Of a stretch of 64,000 bases of DNA, positions 16,921 to 27,151 are shown in pieces. The notes beneath the pieces are model-generated. The model made no database searches and had not been told where the DNA came from. It saw only the letters and a program-made list of their open reading frames with translations. The translations under genes were made by a program, and so were the position numbers. Source of the DNA: Halomonas sp. CUBES01 (lineage in GTDB: Bacteria; Pseudomonadota; Gammaproteobacteria; Pseudomonadales; Halomonadaceae); the NCBI RefSeq assembly GCF_020991005.1, contig NZ_JAJLLW010000004.1, positions 310,001 to 374,000 on the forward strand, in the 5' to 3' direction. Numbering within the stretch: position 1 is the stretch's first letter; each line of letters opens with the position of its first letter.

Positions 16921-17421
16921 TTAGTGACGTTTGAAGGCATGTAAATCCTGGGGGTCGAAGCGCTCGACCTCGGCGGGCAAGCCGAGGGAAACCCGATGCT
17001 CGCGGATGCGCCGGGATTCATTATCGTCGCTTGGCTCACGGCCGTTGAACGCGGCAAGCTGCGCCAGCCCCTGATGATAAAAGGCCAGAATATCCAGCGC
17101 CGTGCGGTTATCCTCCCCCGTCGCCTGGTGAAGCGCTGGCAGATGGCCGTTGATCCGTGACAGGTGCTGCTTGAGCTGCCAGACATAGCCGACTTCCTGC
17201 ATCCAGGGGCGGTCGCGTAACGCCGCAAACATGGCGCTGGTGGCAAGCAATCCGAGCACGCCGCCAAGGAGGTTGAGCCATAGGCTCTGGCCGAAGACGG
17301 TGGTGAGCAGCATGGCAAACAACAGCCCGAAAATCAGCAGTTGCCCGGCCATGATAAAGGTGATCATACGCGCCTTGCGGCGGTAGCTCGTGGGGTCGTG
17401 CGGCTCCAGGGTGAAGACCAT
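16921..17421 (-). CDS. DUF3087 family membrane protein
   Basis: A 166-residue protein recognised as DUF3087. Residues near 19-40 (FIMAGQLLIFGLLFAMLLTTVF) and 45-65 (WLNLLGGVLGLLATSAMFAAL) are two membrane helices; the rest is a cytoplasmic helical domain containing WQLKQHLSRI and LAFYHQGLAQL. The function of this family is not known to me. The start at 17421 is preferred because GAGG precedes it by 8 bases; an ATG six codons earlier lacks such a site. It lies downstream of the DAHP synthase gene but is separated from it by a palindromic element. Confidence 0.7.
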   Translation of the reverse strand: MVFTLEPHDPTSYRRKARMITFIMAGQLLIFGLLFAMLLTTVFGQSLWLNLLGGVLGLLATSAMFAALRDRPWMQEVGYVWQLKQHLSRINGHLPALHQATGEDNRTALDILAFYHQGLAQLAAFNGREPSDDNESRRIREHRVSLGLPAEVERFDPQDLHAFKRH

Positions 17422-17505
17422 GGCCAACCTCGCAGGCATAAAAGTGTAGGACGTGCCTATGATACGGGGCTGGCCAGGGCAAACAAGTCATAGCGTTCGT
17501 CGCTT

Positions 17506-17600
17506 CCCAGGACAAGTTTCCGCAAGGGCGCTGTAGACCCATCCATGGGCGCTACTTTCGCCATCCATGGCGAAAGACCCTTGCTTTAACTTGTCCTGGG
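17506..17600. repeat. 95-bp palindromic element (REP/MITE-like)
   Basis: A highly self-complementary block between the DAHP synthase stop and the DUF3087 gene. The outer arms CCCAGGACAAGTT (17506-17518) and AACTTGTCCTGGG (17588-17600) match perfectly. After a 3-base bubble the inner arms GCAAGGG (17522-17528) and CCCTTGC (17578-17584) also match. Inside are two further hairpins, CCCAT/ATGGG (17538-17549) and TTTCGCCAT/ATGGCGAAA (17556-17575), so the whole folds like a cloverleaf. GGGCGCT is directly repeated at 17526 and 17547. There is no coding sequence. Other copies were not seen in this window. Confidence 0.7.
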
Positions 17601-17624
17601 CATCTCGCTCGTGTGTTTCGTTAC

Positions 17625-18686
17625 CTACGACAAGCGTTCCGCGGCGTTCTTTAACAGATGTTCGGTGGTTTCCCAGCCGACGCAGGCGTCGGTGACCGAG
17701 ACGCCGTAACGCAGGGCGCCGGGCTTGAGCGGCTGCTTGCCTTCATAAAGGTGACTTTCCAGCATCAGCGCCACCAGGTTGGCATCGCCTGCCTGGCGCT
17801 GGGCCAGAACGTCGAGCATCACCTCGCTTTGGCGGCGGTGGTCCTTGCGCGCGTTGGCGTGGCTGCAGTCGACCATCAGACGGGGATTCTGTCCCGCTTC
17901 GCGCAGTGTATTGACGGCGGCGCGTACGTGGTGGGCCTGGTAATTGGGCTCGCCGTGGCCGCCGCGCAGTACCACATGGGTATGCGGGTTGCCGGCCGTC
18001 TGCTGCATGACCGGGCGCCCCTGGTCATCGAGGGCAAACCGCTGGTGCGAATGCGCCGCTGCCTGCATGGCATCGACGGCCACCTGGATATCGCCGCTGG
18101 TGGCGTTCTTGAAGCCGACCGCCGCAGTGAGGTCGCTGGCGAGCTCCCGGTGCAGCTGGGACTCGGTCGTGCGCGCACCGATCGCCACCCAGCTCAGGAC
18201 ATCTTCCAGATAGGGCGCCAGCATTGGCTGGAGCAGCTCGGTGGCCACCGGCAAGCCGCGACGCGCCACGCTCTGCATGACGTCGCGGGACAGCGCCAGG
18301 CCCTTGGGCAAATCACCGTGACCGTTCAACTGCGGGTCATAGGCCAGGCCTTTCCAGCCCACGGTGGTGCGGGGTTTTTCGACGTACACCCGCATGACCG
18401 GCAGAATCCGCTCGCTGACCTCGTCGCTCAAGGCGGCAAGACGGTCGGCGTAGTCGAGCGCGGCCTCAGGGTCGTGCACCGAGCAGGGGCCGACCACCAC
18501 CAGAAGGCGATCGTCCTGTCCGGCAAGGATGCGCTGCACCGCGCGGCGCTGATCGGCAATCTGCGCCGCGAGCGCGGCATCCATGGGCAGCTGGGCGTGT
18601 AATTCAGACGGCGTGGGCAGCCGCATCGTCGTCGAATCGTGCGAGGTGGACGGCGTATTGCGCATGGCGCTGACGGTGGCATTCAT
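17625..18686 (-). CDS. 3-deoxy-7-phosphoheptulonate (DAHP) synthase, class I
   Basis: A 353-residue AroF/AroG/AroH-type enzyme that condenses phosphoenolpyruvate with erythrose 4-phosphate, the first step of the shikimate pathway to Phe, Tyr and Trp. Family blocks are LLVVVGPCSVHDPEAALDYA, VMRVYVEKPRTTVGWKGL, WVAIGARTTESQLHRELAS, VGFKNATSGD, VLRGG and MVDCSHANARKDHRRQ. These include the metal-binding Cys and His. Start at 18686 has GGAG 9 bases upstream and fits the family N-terminus. An aromatic-rich leader peptide and terminator upstream suggest attenuation control. I do not assign F, G or H, because feedback specificity cannot be read safely. Confidence 0.93.
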   Translation of the reverse strand: MNATVSAMRNTPSTSHDSTTMRLPTPSELHAQLPMDAALAAQIADQRRAVQRILAGQDDRLLVVVGPCSVHDPEAALDYADRLAALSDEVSERILPVMRVYVEKPRTTVGWKGLAYDPQLNGHGDLPKGLALSRDVMQSVARRGLPVATELLQPMLAPYLEDVLSWVAIGARTTESQLHRELASDLTAAVGFKNATSGDIQVAVDAMQAAAHSHQRFALDDQGRPVMQQTAGNPHTHVVLRGGHGEPNYQAHHVRAAVNTLREAGQNPRLMVDCSHANARKDHRRQSEVMLDVLAQRQAGDANLVALMLESHLYEGKQPLKPGALRYGVSVTDACVGWETTEHLLKNAAERLS

Positions 18687-18690
18687 GGGG

Positions 18691-18846
18691 TTAACTCTCC
18701 GTAATCGTGGGACATCGTTTGACCAGCAGGCCACCGGTACGGGCACGGTCGGAGGTGGCAGCTGACACCGACCGCGCGTCGCTAAATCGCCAGCCGTCGT
18801 CCAGATAGCGATGTTCACCAGCGAATAAATAGGCGCGATAGGTCAT
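18691..18846 (-). CDS. Possible 51-aa peptide between the attenuator and the DAHP synthase gene
   Basis: A short open frame with GAGGAG 6 bases before its ATG, ending four bases before the DAHP synthase start. It encodes 51 residues beginning MTYRAYLFAGEHRY and including DDGWRF, so the first 21 residues contain three Tyr, two Phe and one Trp. The good ribosome site and tight spacing suggest it is translated and may couple initiation of the enzyme gene. No family is recognised. It may be a second sensing peptide or only a spacer. Confidence 0.4.
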   Translation of the reverse strand: MTYRAYLFAGEHRYLDDGWRFSDARSVSAATSDRARTGGLLVKRCPTITES

Positions 18847-18929
18847 GGTCAGCTCCTCAATGAAATACCTGTGAATGGATAAAACGCTCGTCAATGCTGC
18901 TTTGCTCAATAATGGTTTGCCTGACATGC

Positions 18930-18961
18930 AAAAAGCCCCGGTGGGGTTACCCACCGGGGCT
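18930..18961 (-). terminator. Intrinsic terminator, candidate attenuator of the DAHP synthase gene
   Basis: On the minus strand, AGCCCCGGTGGG pairs with CCCACCGGGGCT through a 12-bp perfect GC-rich stem with a 4-base loop (18934-18961). It is followed at once by five T residues. It lies about 50 bases after the stop of the aromatic leader peptide and 244 bases before the DAHP synthase start, in the same direction. That arrangement fits attenuation rather than termination of an upstream gene. Confidence 0.8.
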
Positions 18962-19007
18962 TCTTCGTTCGGCAGGCAACCCGTGGGGTGTGCCTGAAAG
19001 CGCGACG

Positions 19008-19133
19008 TTAGGCGTCGGCCATCGGCACACCGTTGCTAAACCAATAGCCATAACCAAAAACGCCAGGCGCGCAGCCACTATCCGCCATTATTGGCAGGCG
19101 GAAAACAGAGAACTGGGCACATGGTGATAACAT
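19008..19133 (-). CDS. Aromatic-rich leader peptide of the DAHP synthase gene
   Basis: A 41-residue open frame starting at ATG 19133, with AGGA 6 bases upstream; an internal in-frame ATG at 19088 would give 26 residues. Its second half reads VFGYGYWFSNG, so Phe, Tyr, Tyr, Trp and Phe codons cluster in seven positions about ten codons before the stop (TAA 19008-19010). Downstream, CAGGCA/TGCCTG (18973-18996) can form a small hairpin, and CCCAC (18983-18987) could compete with the 5' arm of the terminator. This is the classical layout of a translation-coupled attenuator sensing charged aromatic tRNAs. The frame is too short for routine gene finding. A weak TTGTCA/TAAAAG promoter may lie at 19192-19219. 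Confidence 0.65.
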   Translation of the reverse strand: MLSPCAQFSVFRLPIMADSGCAPGVFGYGYWFSNGVPMADA

Positions 19134-19256
19134 AAAACGTCCTGTTATGGTGTGGCTGCAACACGGCGGCAGCGAACGGTCTGGAACACGTCTTTTATCC
19201 TGCCTGTATGCGCTGACAATAGCAACACCCGGTGCGATTTATGCGCCCCGGCGCCT

Positions 19257-19994
19257 TCAGCGACGCGGCGCGTAGGAGAACACATCGGAGAATACCCGAT
19301 TCTCGTCGAGCCCCTTGCGCTCCAGCACGTCCATGCAGGCGTACACCATACCGGGAGAGCCGGAGATGAACACGTCCCACTCACTGGGCGTCATCGACGA
19401 CTGTTCGAGCGCCAAGTCGATGCGCCCCTGGTGGTGATGGATGCGCTCGCCGGAGGCCATCGGCTCGGTCAGCGGAAACTCGGTGACGGCCTGGAAGTCG
19501 ACGTTGGGATAACGCTGCGCCCAGTCGCAGGCGAGGTTTTCCGCATACAGATCGCGGTGCTCACGTACCGCCCACCACAGCGATACCCGACGTTCGGGCT
19601 GATGCGCAAGCGAGGCTTCAATGATCGCTTTCATCTGGGCAAAGCCGGTACCCGCCGCAATCAGCCATAGCGGACGCTCGCTTTGGGTGTCCAGCACGCA
19701 GTCGCCGCCGGGTAACCGCACGGTGAGCTGATTGGCGACCTGGAGCAGCTCGCGCAGCCGCGCGGAGTTGTCGCGCTCGGGCCAGTGCTGGATATGCAGC
19801 TCGATGATGCCGTCGCCACGCTCGGCACTGGCGATCGAGAAAGGCACCCAAGTGGCATCGTCGAGCTTGAGCTCCAGATACTGCCCGGGGGCGTGCTGCA
19901 TGGCTTCGGCGCGCCCCTCGAGGGTAACGCCGAATACGTCGGGGTTGAGATCCTCGACGGCCGTAACGTGGCAAGTCAACATCCTTGCGCTCAT
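19257..19994 (-). CDS. fre: NAD(P)H-flavin reductase (Fre/LuxG type)
   Basis: A 245-residue ferredoxin-reductase-fold enzyme that reduces free FMN or FAD with NAD(P)H. The flavin-side motif is VPFSIAS near 50-56 (the usual RPFSIAS), the nicotinamide motif is LIAAGTGFAQMKAIIE near 111-126, and the C-terminal ISGSPGMVYACMDVL matches the family CGPxxM segment. ATG 19994 has AGAGG upstream. It directly follows ubiD with the same orientation, as in E. coli ubiD-fre. There it plausibly supplies reduced FMN for the prenyl-FMN cofactor system of UbiD/UbiX. UbiX is not in the window. Confidence 0.88.
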   Translation of the reverse strand: MSARMLTCHVTAVEDLNPDVFGVTLEGRAEAMQHAPGQYLELKLDDATWVPFSIASAERGDGIIELHIQHWPERDNSARLRELLQVANQLTVRLPGGDCVLDTQSERPLWLIAAGTGFAQMKAIIEASLAHQPERRVSLWWAVREHRDLYAENLACDWAQRYPNVDFQAVTEFPLTEPMASGERIHHHQGRIDLALEQSSMTPSEWDVFISGSPGMVYACMDVLERKGLDENRVFSDVFSYAPRR

Positions 19995-20027
19995 GAAAGC
20001 CTCTATGGTTAGAAAAGGTCTGGAATA

Positions 20028-21530
20028 CTAGGTGTTGCTACCTTTGCGCGCGGGCGGCAAGGGAATATCGATGCCCAGGCTGTCCCAGCGCGCGTCGACG
20101 CGGGCTTTGACGTCCTCGTCCATGACGATGGGCGTGCCCCATTCGCGATCGGTTTCGCCTGGCCACTTGTTGGTGGCGTCGAGGCCCATTTTCGACCCTA
20201 AACCGGACACCGGCGACGCGAAATCGAGGTAGTCAATCGGCGTGTTTTCGACCATGACGGTGTCCCGTGCCGGGTCCATGCGCGTGGTAATCGCCCACAT
20301 CACGTCTTCCCAGTTGCGCGCGTCGACGTCATCATCCAGGACGATGACGAACTTGGTATACATGAACTGGCGCAGAAAGCTCCATACCCCCATCATCACG
20401 CGCTTGGCGTGGCCGGGGTACTGCTTCTTCATGGTGACCACTGCCATGCGGTAGGAGCAGCCTTCCGGCGGCAGGTAGAAGTCGATGATTTCCGGGAACT
20501 GCTTGTGCAGAATGGGCACGAACACTTCGTTCAGCGCCACGCCCAGGATGGCGGGCTCATCCGGCGGCCGACCGGTGTAGGTCGAATGATAGATCGCGTC
20601 GCGACGCATGGTCATGCGCGTGACGGTGAACACCGGGAAGTGGTCGACCTCGTTGTAGTACCCGGTGTGGTCCCCATAGGGGCCTTCCGGCGCCATGTCA
20701 TCGGGGTAAATAAACCCTTCGAGGATGATTTCGCTCGAGGCGGGCACGTCGAGTTCGGCATGCGCGCACTTGACCAGCTCGGTGCGCGAACCGCGCAGCA
20801 GCCCGGCAAAGGCATACTCGGACAGCGTGTCCGGCACCGGCGTGACCGCGCCCAGAATCGTGGCCGGGTCAGCGCCCAGCGCCACCGCCACGGGAAACGG
20901 CTCGCCGGGATGCGCCTTTTGAAATTCCTGGAAGTCCAGCGCCCCGCCGCGATGGGATAGCCAGCGCATGATCAGGCGATTTCTGGCAATTTTCTGCTGG
21001 CGATAGATCCCCAGGTTCTGGCGCTTTTTGTGCGGCCCCTGGGTGATCACCAGCGGCCAGGTCACCAGCGGCGCGGCATCGCCCGGCCAGCAGTGCTGGA
21101 TAGGCAGTCGCCCGAGGTCGACCTCGTCGCCTTCAAGGATCACTTCCTGAACCGGCGCGCGCTTGACGTGCTTGGGGCCCATGCTGAGCACCTGCTTGAA
21201 GATCGGCAGCTTGCTCCAGGCATCCTTGAGCCCCTTGGGCGGATCTGGTTCCTTGAGAAAGGCCAGCAGCTTGCCGACTTCGCGCAGCGCTTCGACCGAA
21301 TCCTGGCCCATGCCCAGGGCCACCCGTTTGGGCGTACCAAACAGATTGCCCAGCAGCGGCATGTCGTGGCCCTTGACGTTTTCAAACAGTAACGCCGGAC
21401 CACCGGCACGCAGGGTGCGGTCACAGATTTCGGTGATTTCCAGGTAAGGATCGACTTCAGCGGTAATTCGCTTCAGTTCGCCCTGGGCTTCGAGGGCCGT
21501 GATGAACTCGCGCAGATCATGGTACTTCAA
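20028..21530 (-). CDS. ubiD: 4-hydroxy-3-polyprenylbenzoate decarboxylase
   Basis: A 500-residue UbiD enzyme. It decarboxylates 3-octaprenyl-4-hydroxybenzoate in ubiquinone synthesis using prenylated FMN made by UbiX. The N-terminus [21 protein letters not shown] is very close to the E. coli protein. [21 protein letters not shown] is the conserved catalytic block with Glu and Asp residues, and [16 protein letters not shown] follows. The start appears to be TTG 21530 with GGGAG 7 bases upstream; no ATG upstream keeps the frame. It lies 50 bases after rho and 33 before fre, so rho, ubiD and fre may be one transcript. Confidence 0.93.
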   Translation of the reverse strand: MKYHDLREFITALEAQGELKRITAEVDPYLEITEICDRTLRAGGPALLFENVKGHDMPLLGNLFGTPKRVALGMGQDSVEALREVGKLLAFLKEPDPPKGLKDAWSKLPIFKQVLSMGPKHVKRAPVQEVILEGDEVDLGRLPIQHCWPGDAAPLVTWPLVITQGPHKKRQNLGIYRQQKIARNRLIMRWLSHRGGALDFQEFQKAHPGEPFPVAVALGADPATILGAVTPVPDTLSEYAFAGLLRGSRTELVKCAHAELDVPASSEIILEGFIYPDDMAPEGPYGDHTGYYNEVDHFPVFTVTRMTMRRDAIYHSTYTGRPPDEPAILGVALNEVFVPILHKQFPEIIDFYLPPEGCSYRMAVVTMKKQYPGHAKRVMMGVWSFLRQFMYTKFVIVLDDDVDARNWEDVMWAITTRMDPARDTVMVENTPIDYLDFASPVSGLGSKMGLDATNKWPGETDREWGTPIVMDEDVKARVDARWDSLGIDIPLPPARKGSNT

Positions 21531-21580
21531 TGCACACTCCCCGGCTGGCGGTCGTGCCGCGACATCTGTGTGGGCTGACG

Positions 21581-22840
<1,260 letters not shown>

Positions 22841-23169
22841 CGGTGTGTTAGAAAGTTGCTCATGAAAGCTGGGCGCCAGGCGCCGGGATAAGACAGGAGG
22901 CGTTCATTCCGCCGTGTGATGCGTTCAGACCCCGAGAAGACACGCGCTCGAATAAAGGGGCTAGACCGAATCGTATTAACCACAGGATTAACAGTGATTC
23001 AGTTCGAGGGTGCTGGTGCTGGTAACTCTGGTCAGCACAGGAACGGCTTAACCAGCGGGTTATCTGACGACTTGGACATCTGGCCGACATCAACCGGCGC
23101 GATAGTTAAACATTCACCGCGCTATGGCGCCGACGTCGACGCTGAATGATGCCTGGGGCGACCTAGTTT

Positions 23170-23197
23170 ATATATGGGTAAATCCGGTCGGATCAAG
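23170..23197 (-). promoter_or_regulatory. Candidate sigma-70 promoter for rho
   Basis: On the minus strand, TTGATC (23192-23197) and TATATA (23170-23175) are separated by 16 bases, and TATAAA overlaps as an alternative -10. It would give a leader of roughly 320 bases before rho. The rest of the 464-base rho-ppx interval (22841-23304) shows no gene; a TTGACA at 23249-23254 may be part of a ppx promoter, but its -10 is poor. Confidence 0.45.
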
Positions 23198-23304
23198 CCA
23201 GTAGCTCGATGTTAGTCAACCCCTGCGCCAAACGCAAGCTTTTGGCAATTGACAATAAATAAAGCCCCCCGCAACCTTGGCATAGCCAACACGAAGGATA
23301 GCCC

Positions 23305-24861
23305 ATGCCCAAGGACATTTCGTTCCCCCTCGACGCGCCTGCCACAGCGGCTGACAGGGACACCCCGCAACGCCTCGCCGCTATCGACCTGGGGTCGAAC
23401 AGCTTCCACCTGTTGGTGGCCAACTATCAGAATGAGCGCCTTCAGGTCGTGGCGCGGATGGGCGAAAAGGTCCAGCTGGCGGCAGGCCTAGACGACAGCG
23501 GTCAGCTCAGCGAAGCGGCCATCCAGCGTGCCCTGGACTGCCTGGGTCGGTTTGCGCCCTTCCTGAGCGATATCACCCAGCAGAATCTTCGCATCGTCGG
23601 GACCAATGCGCTGCGCGATGCGCATAACAGCCAGGCCTTTATCGAGCGCGCCGAGGCCCAGCTGGGCCACGCCATCGAGATCATCGCCGGCCGCGAAGAG
23701 GCGCGGCTGATCTACCTGGGGGCGGCCCACGCCCTGGCCGAAAACGGTCGCCGCTTGATTGTCGATATCGGCGGCGGCTCCACCGAGTTCATCATCGGCG
23801 AGGCCTTCGAACCCAGGGCACTGGAAAGCCTGCGCATGGGCTGCGTGACGTTTTCACGGCGGTTTTTCCCCGAGGGCGAGCTGAGCGAAAAGCGTATGCG
23901 CCGCGCCGAGCTTGCCGCGCTTTCGGAGCTGGCCAATATCCAGCGCCCCTACCAGCGCCTGGGCTGGGATGACCCGGTGGGCTCCAGCGGCACCATCAAG
24001 GCGGTGGCCGGCGTACTTTACGCCTACGGCGATACGTCGCAGGAAGGACTGATTACCCGCAGCGGACTCAAGAAGCTGCGCGAGCGGCTGATCAAGTGCA
24101 AGCAGCTGGACAACGTCGCCCTCGACGGCTTGAAGGCCGACCGCGCCAAGGTGTTTCCCGCCGGCGTGGCCATATTGAGTGCGATTTTCGAAGCCTTTGA
24201 TCTCAGCCAGATGCGCTTCGCCGACGGCGCTCTGCGCGAAGGGGTGCTGTATGACATGGCCGGGCGCAACAGCGCCGAGGATTCACGCTCGAAGAGCCTG
24301 GACGTGCTCAAGCGCACCTACGAGGTGGATAGCCGCCAGGCCGACAACGTGGCGGATACCGCCGCCCGGCTGTTTGACGCGGTGAGCCGCGAGTGGTCGT
24401 TAAGCCCTGGCCTGGGGCGCTACCTGCAGTGGGCGAGTCATGTCCACGAGATCGGCCTGGCGATTTCCCACAGCCAGTTCCATCGCCACGGGGCGTACCT
24501 GCTCGAACATTCAGACCTTGCCGGGTTTTCGCGCCCGGAACAGCAGCTGCTGGCATTTCTGGTACGCGCCCATCGCCGCAAGTTTCCGCTCAAGGAGTGG
24601 CAGGCGCTGCCCAAGCATCAGCAGGCGCAAAACGCCAAGCTGGCACGCCTGCTGCGCCTGGCGGTGCTGCTGAACCATTCGCGGCCGGAGAACGCCCCGC
24701 CGCTTCCCGCTATCGCCGCGAGCGGCGATGAGATGACCATCACGCTGCCCGAAAGCGACGAACCAACGCTGCTGAGCACCGACCTCGAGCAAGAGCAAAG
24801 CTACATGGAGTCGGCAGGCTTCAGGCTGACCCTCGTTGAGCCCCCTGCCCGTCAAACCTAG
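23305..24861 (+). CDS. ppx: Exopolyphosphatase (Ppx/GppA family)
   Basis: A 518-residue Ppx/GppA enzyme. It hydrolyses terminal phosphate from inorganic polyphosphate; GppA paralogues act on pppGpp instead. The ASKHA-fold motifs are AAIDLGSNSFHLLVAN near 27-42, LIVDIGGGSTEFIIG near 150-164 and VGSSGTIKAVAGV near 229. The C-terminal part (HVHEIGLAISHSQFHRHGAYLLEHSDL) is the HD-like domain of full-length Ppx. The length matches E. coli Ppx (513). It is divergent from rho, as in many gammaproteobacteria, and its 3' end overlaps tilS by 41 bases tail to tail. Confidence 0.92.
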   Translation: MPKDISFPLDAPATAADRDTPQRLAAIDLGSNSFHLLVANYQNERLQVVARMGEKVQLAAGLDDSGQLSEAAIQRALDCLGRFAPFLSDITQQNLRIVGTNALRDAHNSQAFIERAEAQLGHAIEIIAGREEARLIYLGAAHALAENGRRLIVDIGGGSTEFIIGEAFEPRALESLRMGCVTFSRRFFPEGELSEKRMRRAELAALSELANIQRPYQRLGWDDPVGSSGTIKAVAGVLYAYGDTSQEGLITRSGLKKLRERLIKCKQLDNVALDGLKADRAKVFPAGVAILSAIFEAFDLSQMRFADGALREGVLYDMAGRNSAEDSRSKSLDVLKRTYEVDSRQADNVADTAARLFDAVSREWSLSPGLGRYLQWASHVHEIGLAISHSQFHRHGAYLLEHSDLAGFSRPEQQLLAFLVRAHRRKFPLKEWQALPKHQQAQNAKLARLLRLAVLLNHSRPENAPPLPAIAASGDEMTITLPESDEPTLLSTDLEQEQSYMESAGFRLTLVEPPARQT

Positions 24862-26116
24862 CCCCTTCCGCCCGCCACAACAGCGTGTCGGGGGGCTGCA
24901 CCACGCCCAGGCACGCGTCCCCCTGCATCACCATGATGAGCCGTTCACGCTGCCAGGGCGGCAGCCGTGTTGCTTGCAGCAGCCGCTTCACGTCGCGCCG
25001 CCCGCGTTCGGGAAGACGAATTACCTCGCCGCCCTGCCGCCAGCGAAGCGTGACCGGTCGCTGGCTGTCCAGCGCCAGCGTCAGCGGCCCAAGCGGCGTC
25101 AAAAGCCCCGGCTGCCCGTCCCACGTCACCTGCCAGGGGGGAAGATCCCTCCAGGGAGGCATCAGATACAGGCAGCGCCGCCAGATGCGCGCTTCGGCCC
25201 CGGGCCAGGTGACGCGCACCTGGGCATCGCGTCCGGCGCTCAACTGGTCAAGCAGGGTTTCCAGCCGCTGGCGCGGCGGCTTAGGCAGGCCCGCCTGCTG
25301 GCACGCGGTGCGTACCAGCAACCGTTGACGCGGGCGGTCGCGTAGACCAAGCGCGGCCACGTCGAGACTGTCATCGCCATGCGTCAGCGTCTGGAGCTCC
25401 TCACCGGCATAGGCGGCCAGTAGCTGGTCGGCCTCGCCGGCGTGTCGCGCGCTTTGCGCAAGCCCACGCTGCGCCCCGGGCCAGCGGGCCTCAAGCGCGG
25501 GGAATACCCGATGTCGCAGGCGGTTGCGGTCCAGGCCAACGTCCTGATTGGTCGGGTCGTCGCACCAGTCGAGGGTCAACGTATTGGCGACCTCGGCCAG
25601 CTGTTGGCGACTGACGTACAGCCAGGGACGCAGCAGGGTCATGCCCTGCCAATCGCGCCGATAGGGCATCGCCGCCAGCCCGCGAATACCGCTGCCGCGC
25701 AGCGCCGCCAGCAGCAGCGTTTCGGCCTGATCATTCTGATGCTGCGCCAGCCACAGCGTATCGCCGGGCGGCACATGGCGCCGAAAGGCATCAAGGCGGG
25801 CCCGGCGGGCGGCGCCTTCGAGCCCTTCCCCGTGACGTTCGACCGACACCTGGGCCACCGTGAGCGGCACATCCAGCGCCGCACACAGGGTCTCGCAGTG
25901 GGCCTCGAACGCCTCGGCGGCTGGCTGCAGGGCATGGTTGACGTGAAGCGCCCTGAGCGGTCGCTGGTGCCGCCGGCAGACTGCAGCGGCCAGTGTCACC
26001 AGCAGCGACGAGTCGAGGCCGCCGGATAGGGCCACCCAAATGGCGCGCCCCGATGGGGTTTCCACCAGGGCGTCGTCAAGCAGGTCAATCAGCGGTTCAG
26101 GCGGCTGGGGCGCCAT
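24821..26116 (-). CDS. tilS: tRNA(Ile)-lysidine synthetase
   Basis: A 431-residue N-type ATP pyrophosphatase that converts C34 of the CAU-anticodon tRNA-Ile to lysidine, so that it reads AUA. The PP-loop [13 protein letters not shown] is at about 30-42, and [32 protein letters not shown] and [21 protein letters not shown] are conserved blocks of the catalytic domain. The C-terminal half holds the TilS substrate-binding domains. The start overlaps the accA stop by 20 bases, so the two genes are co-transcribed. The C-terminal codons overlap ppx in the opposite direction. The gene is essential in most bacteria. Confidence 0.93.
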   Translation of the reverse strand: MAPQPPEPLIDLLDDALVETPSGRAIWVALSGGLDSSLLVTLAAAVCRRHQRPLRALHVNHALQPAAEAFEAHCETLCAALDVPLTVAQVSVERHGEGLEGAARRARLDAFRRHVPPGDTLWLAQHQNDQAETLLLAALRGSGIRGLAAMPYRRDWQGMTLLRPWLYVSRQQLAEVANTLTLDWCDDPTNQDVGLDRNRLRHRVFPALEARWPGAQRGLAQSARHAGEADQLLAAYAGEELQTLTHGDDSLDVAALGLRDRPRQRLLVRTACQQAGLPKPPRQRLETLLDQLSAGRDAQVRVTWPGAEARIWRRCLYLMPPWRDLPPWQVTWDGQPGLLTPLGPLTLALDSQRPVTLRWRQGGEVIRLPERGRRDVKRLLQATRLPPWQRERLIMVMQGDACLGVVQPPDTLLWRAEGARFDGQGAQRGSA

Positions 26117-27053
26117 AGCTCATCAGGCGGTCGTAGCGGCGTGCCAGAAGCGCGTCGGTGTCCATCCCCTGCAGGCGATCGATACTGGCCACCATGGCCT
26201 CCTTGACGCGCTCGGCAGTGGTCACCGGATGGCGGTGGGCGCCGCCCAGCGGTTCCTTGATCAGCGAGTCGACAAAGCCCAGCTCTTTCAAGCGCTCGGC
26301 GGTAATACCCATCGCCTGGGCGGCTTCGGAGGCCTTGTCGGCGCTCTTCCACAGAATCGACGCGCAGCCTTCCGGCGAGATCACCGAATAGGTCGAATAC
26401 TGCAGCATCTGCAGCTCATCGCAGACGCCGATGGCCAGCGCGCCGCCGGAGCCGCCCTCGCCCACCACCGTGGAGATGATCGGGGTCTTGAGGCGCGACA
26501 TGACCGCCAGGTTATAGGCAATCGCCTCGGACTGACCGCGCTCTTCGGCGTCGATACCCGGGTAGGCGCCCGGCGTGTCGATGAAGGTCAGCACCGGCAT
26601 CTTGAAACGCTCGGCCATTTCCATCAGCCGGCAGGCCTTGCGGTAGCCTTCGGGACGCGGCATGCCAAAATTGCGCCGCACCTTTTCCTTCACGTCGCGA
26701 CCCTTCTGGTGGCCAATCACCATGACCGGCTGGTCATCCAGACGCGCAACGCCGCCTACCAGGGCGGCATCGTCACCGAAATTGCGATCGCCGTGCAGCT
26801 CGTCAAAATCGCTGAACATGTGCTCCAGATAGTCCAGCGTATAGGGACGCTGCGGGTGTCGCGACAGCTGGGACACCTGCCAAGGCGTCAGATCCTTGAA
26901 GATCGATTCCGTCAGCTTGCGGCTTTTTTCTTCCAGCCGGGCGATTTCGTCGGAAAGATTGACCTGGCTATCGGAGCTGACCAGACGCAGCTCCTCAATT
27001 TTTGCCTGAAGCTCGGCAATCGGCTGTTCAAAATCGAGATAGTTGGGATTCAT
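26097..27053 (-). CDS. accA: Acetyl-CoA carboxylase carboxyltransferase subunit alpha
   Basis: A 318-residue subunit of the heterotetrameric carboxyltransferase that makes malonyl-CoA, the first committed step of fatty acid synthesis. The N-terminal coiled region ([21 protein letters not shown]) and the crotonase-like core are visible: [61 protein letters not shown], and [13 protein letters not shown] with the oxyanion-hole glycines. The length is the same as E. coli AccA (319). It follows dnaE by 98 bases with the same orientation, the usual dnaE-accA order. AccD lies elsewhere. Confidence 0.96.
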   Translation of the reverse strand: MNPNYLDFEQPIAELQAKIEELRLVSSDSQVNLSDEIARLEEKSRKLTESIFKDLTPWQVSQLSRHPQRPYTLDYLEHMFSDFDELHGDRNFGDDAALVGGVARLDDQPVMVIGHQKGRDVKEKVRRNFGMPRPEGYRKACRLMEMAERFKMPVLTFIDTPGAYPGIDAEERGQSEAIAYNLAVMSRLKTPIISTVVGEGGSGGALAIGVCDELQMLQYSTYSVISPEGCASILWKSADKASEAAQAMGITAERLKELGFVDSLIKEPLGGAHRHPVTTAERVKEAMVASIDRLQGMDTDALLARRYDRLMSYGAPAA

Positions 27054-27151
27054 CGGCTCTGCCTGTTAAAAATAAGCCCTGTCGAAACGCGCATGTATCG
27101 CGCCATTATCGCACCCTGGCCCTGCCACGCAAGCTAGCGCCGGGAGGTGCC

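Noticed and set aside
22841..23304. trxA between ppx and rho
   Set aside because: Both strands were read; no WCGPC motif or frame of suitable length exists.
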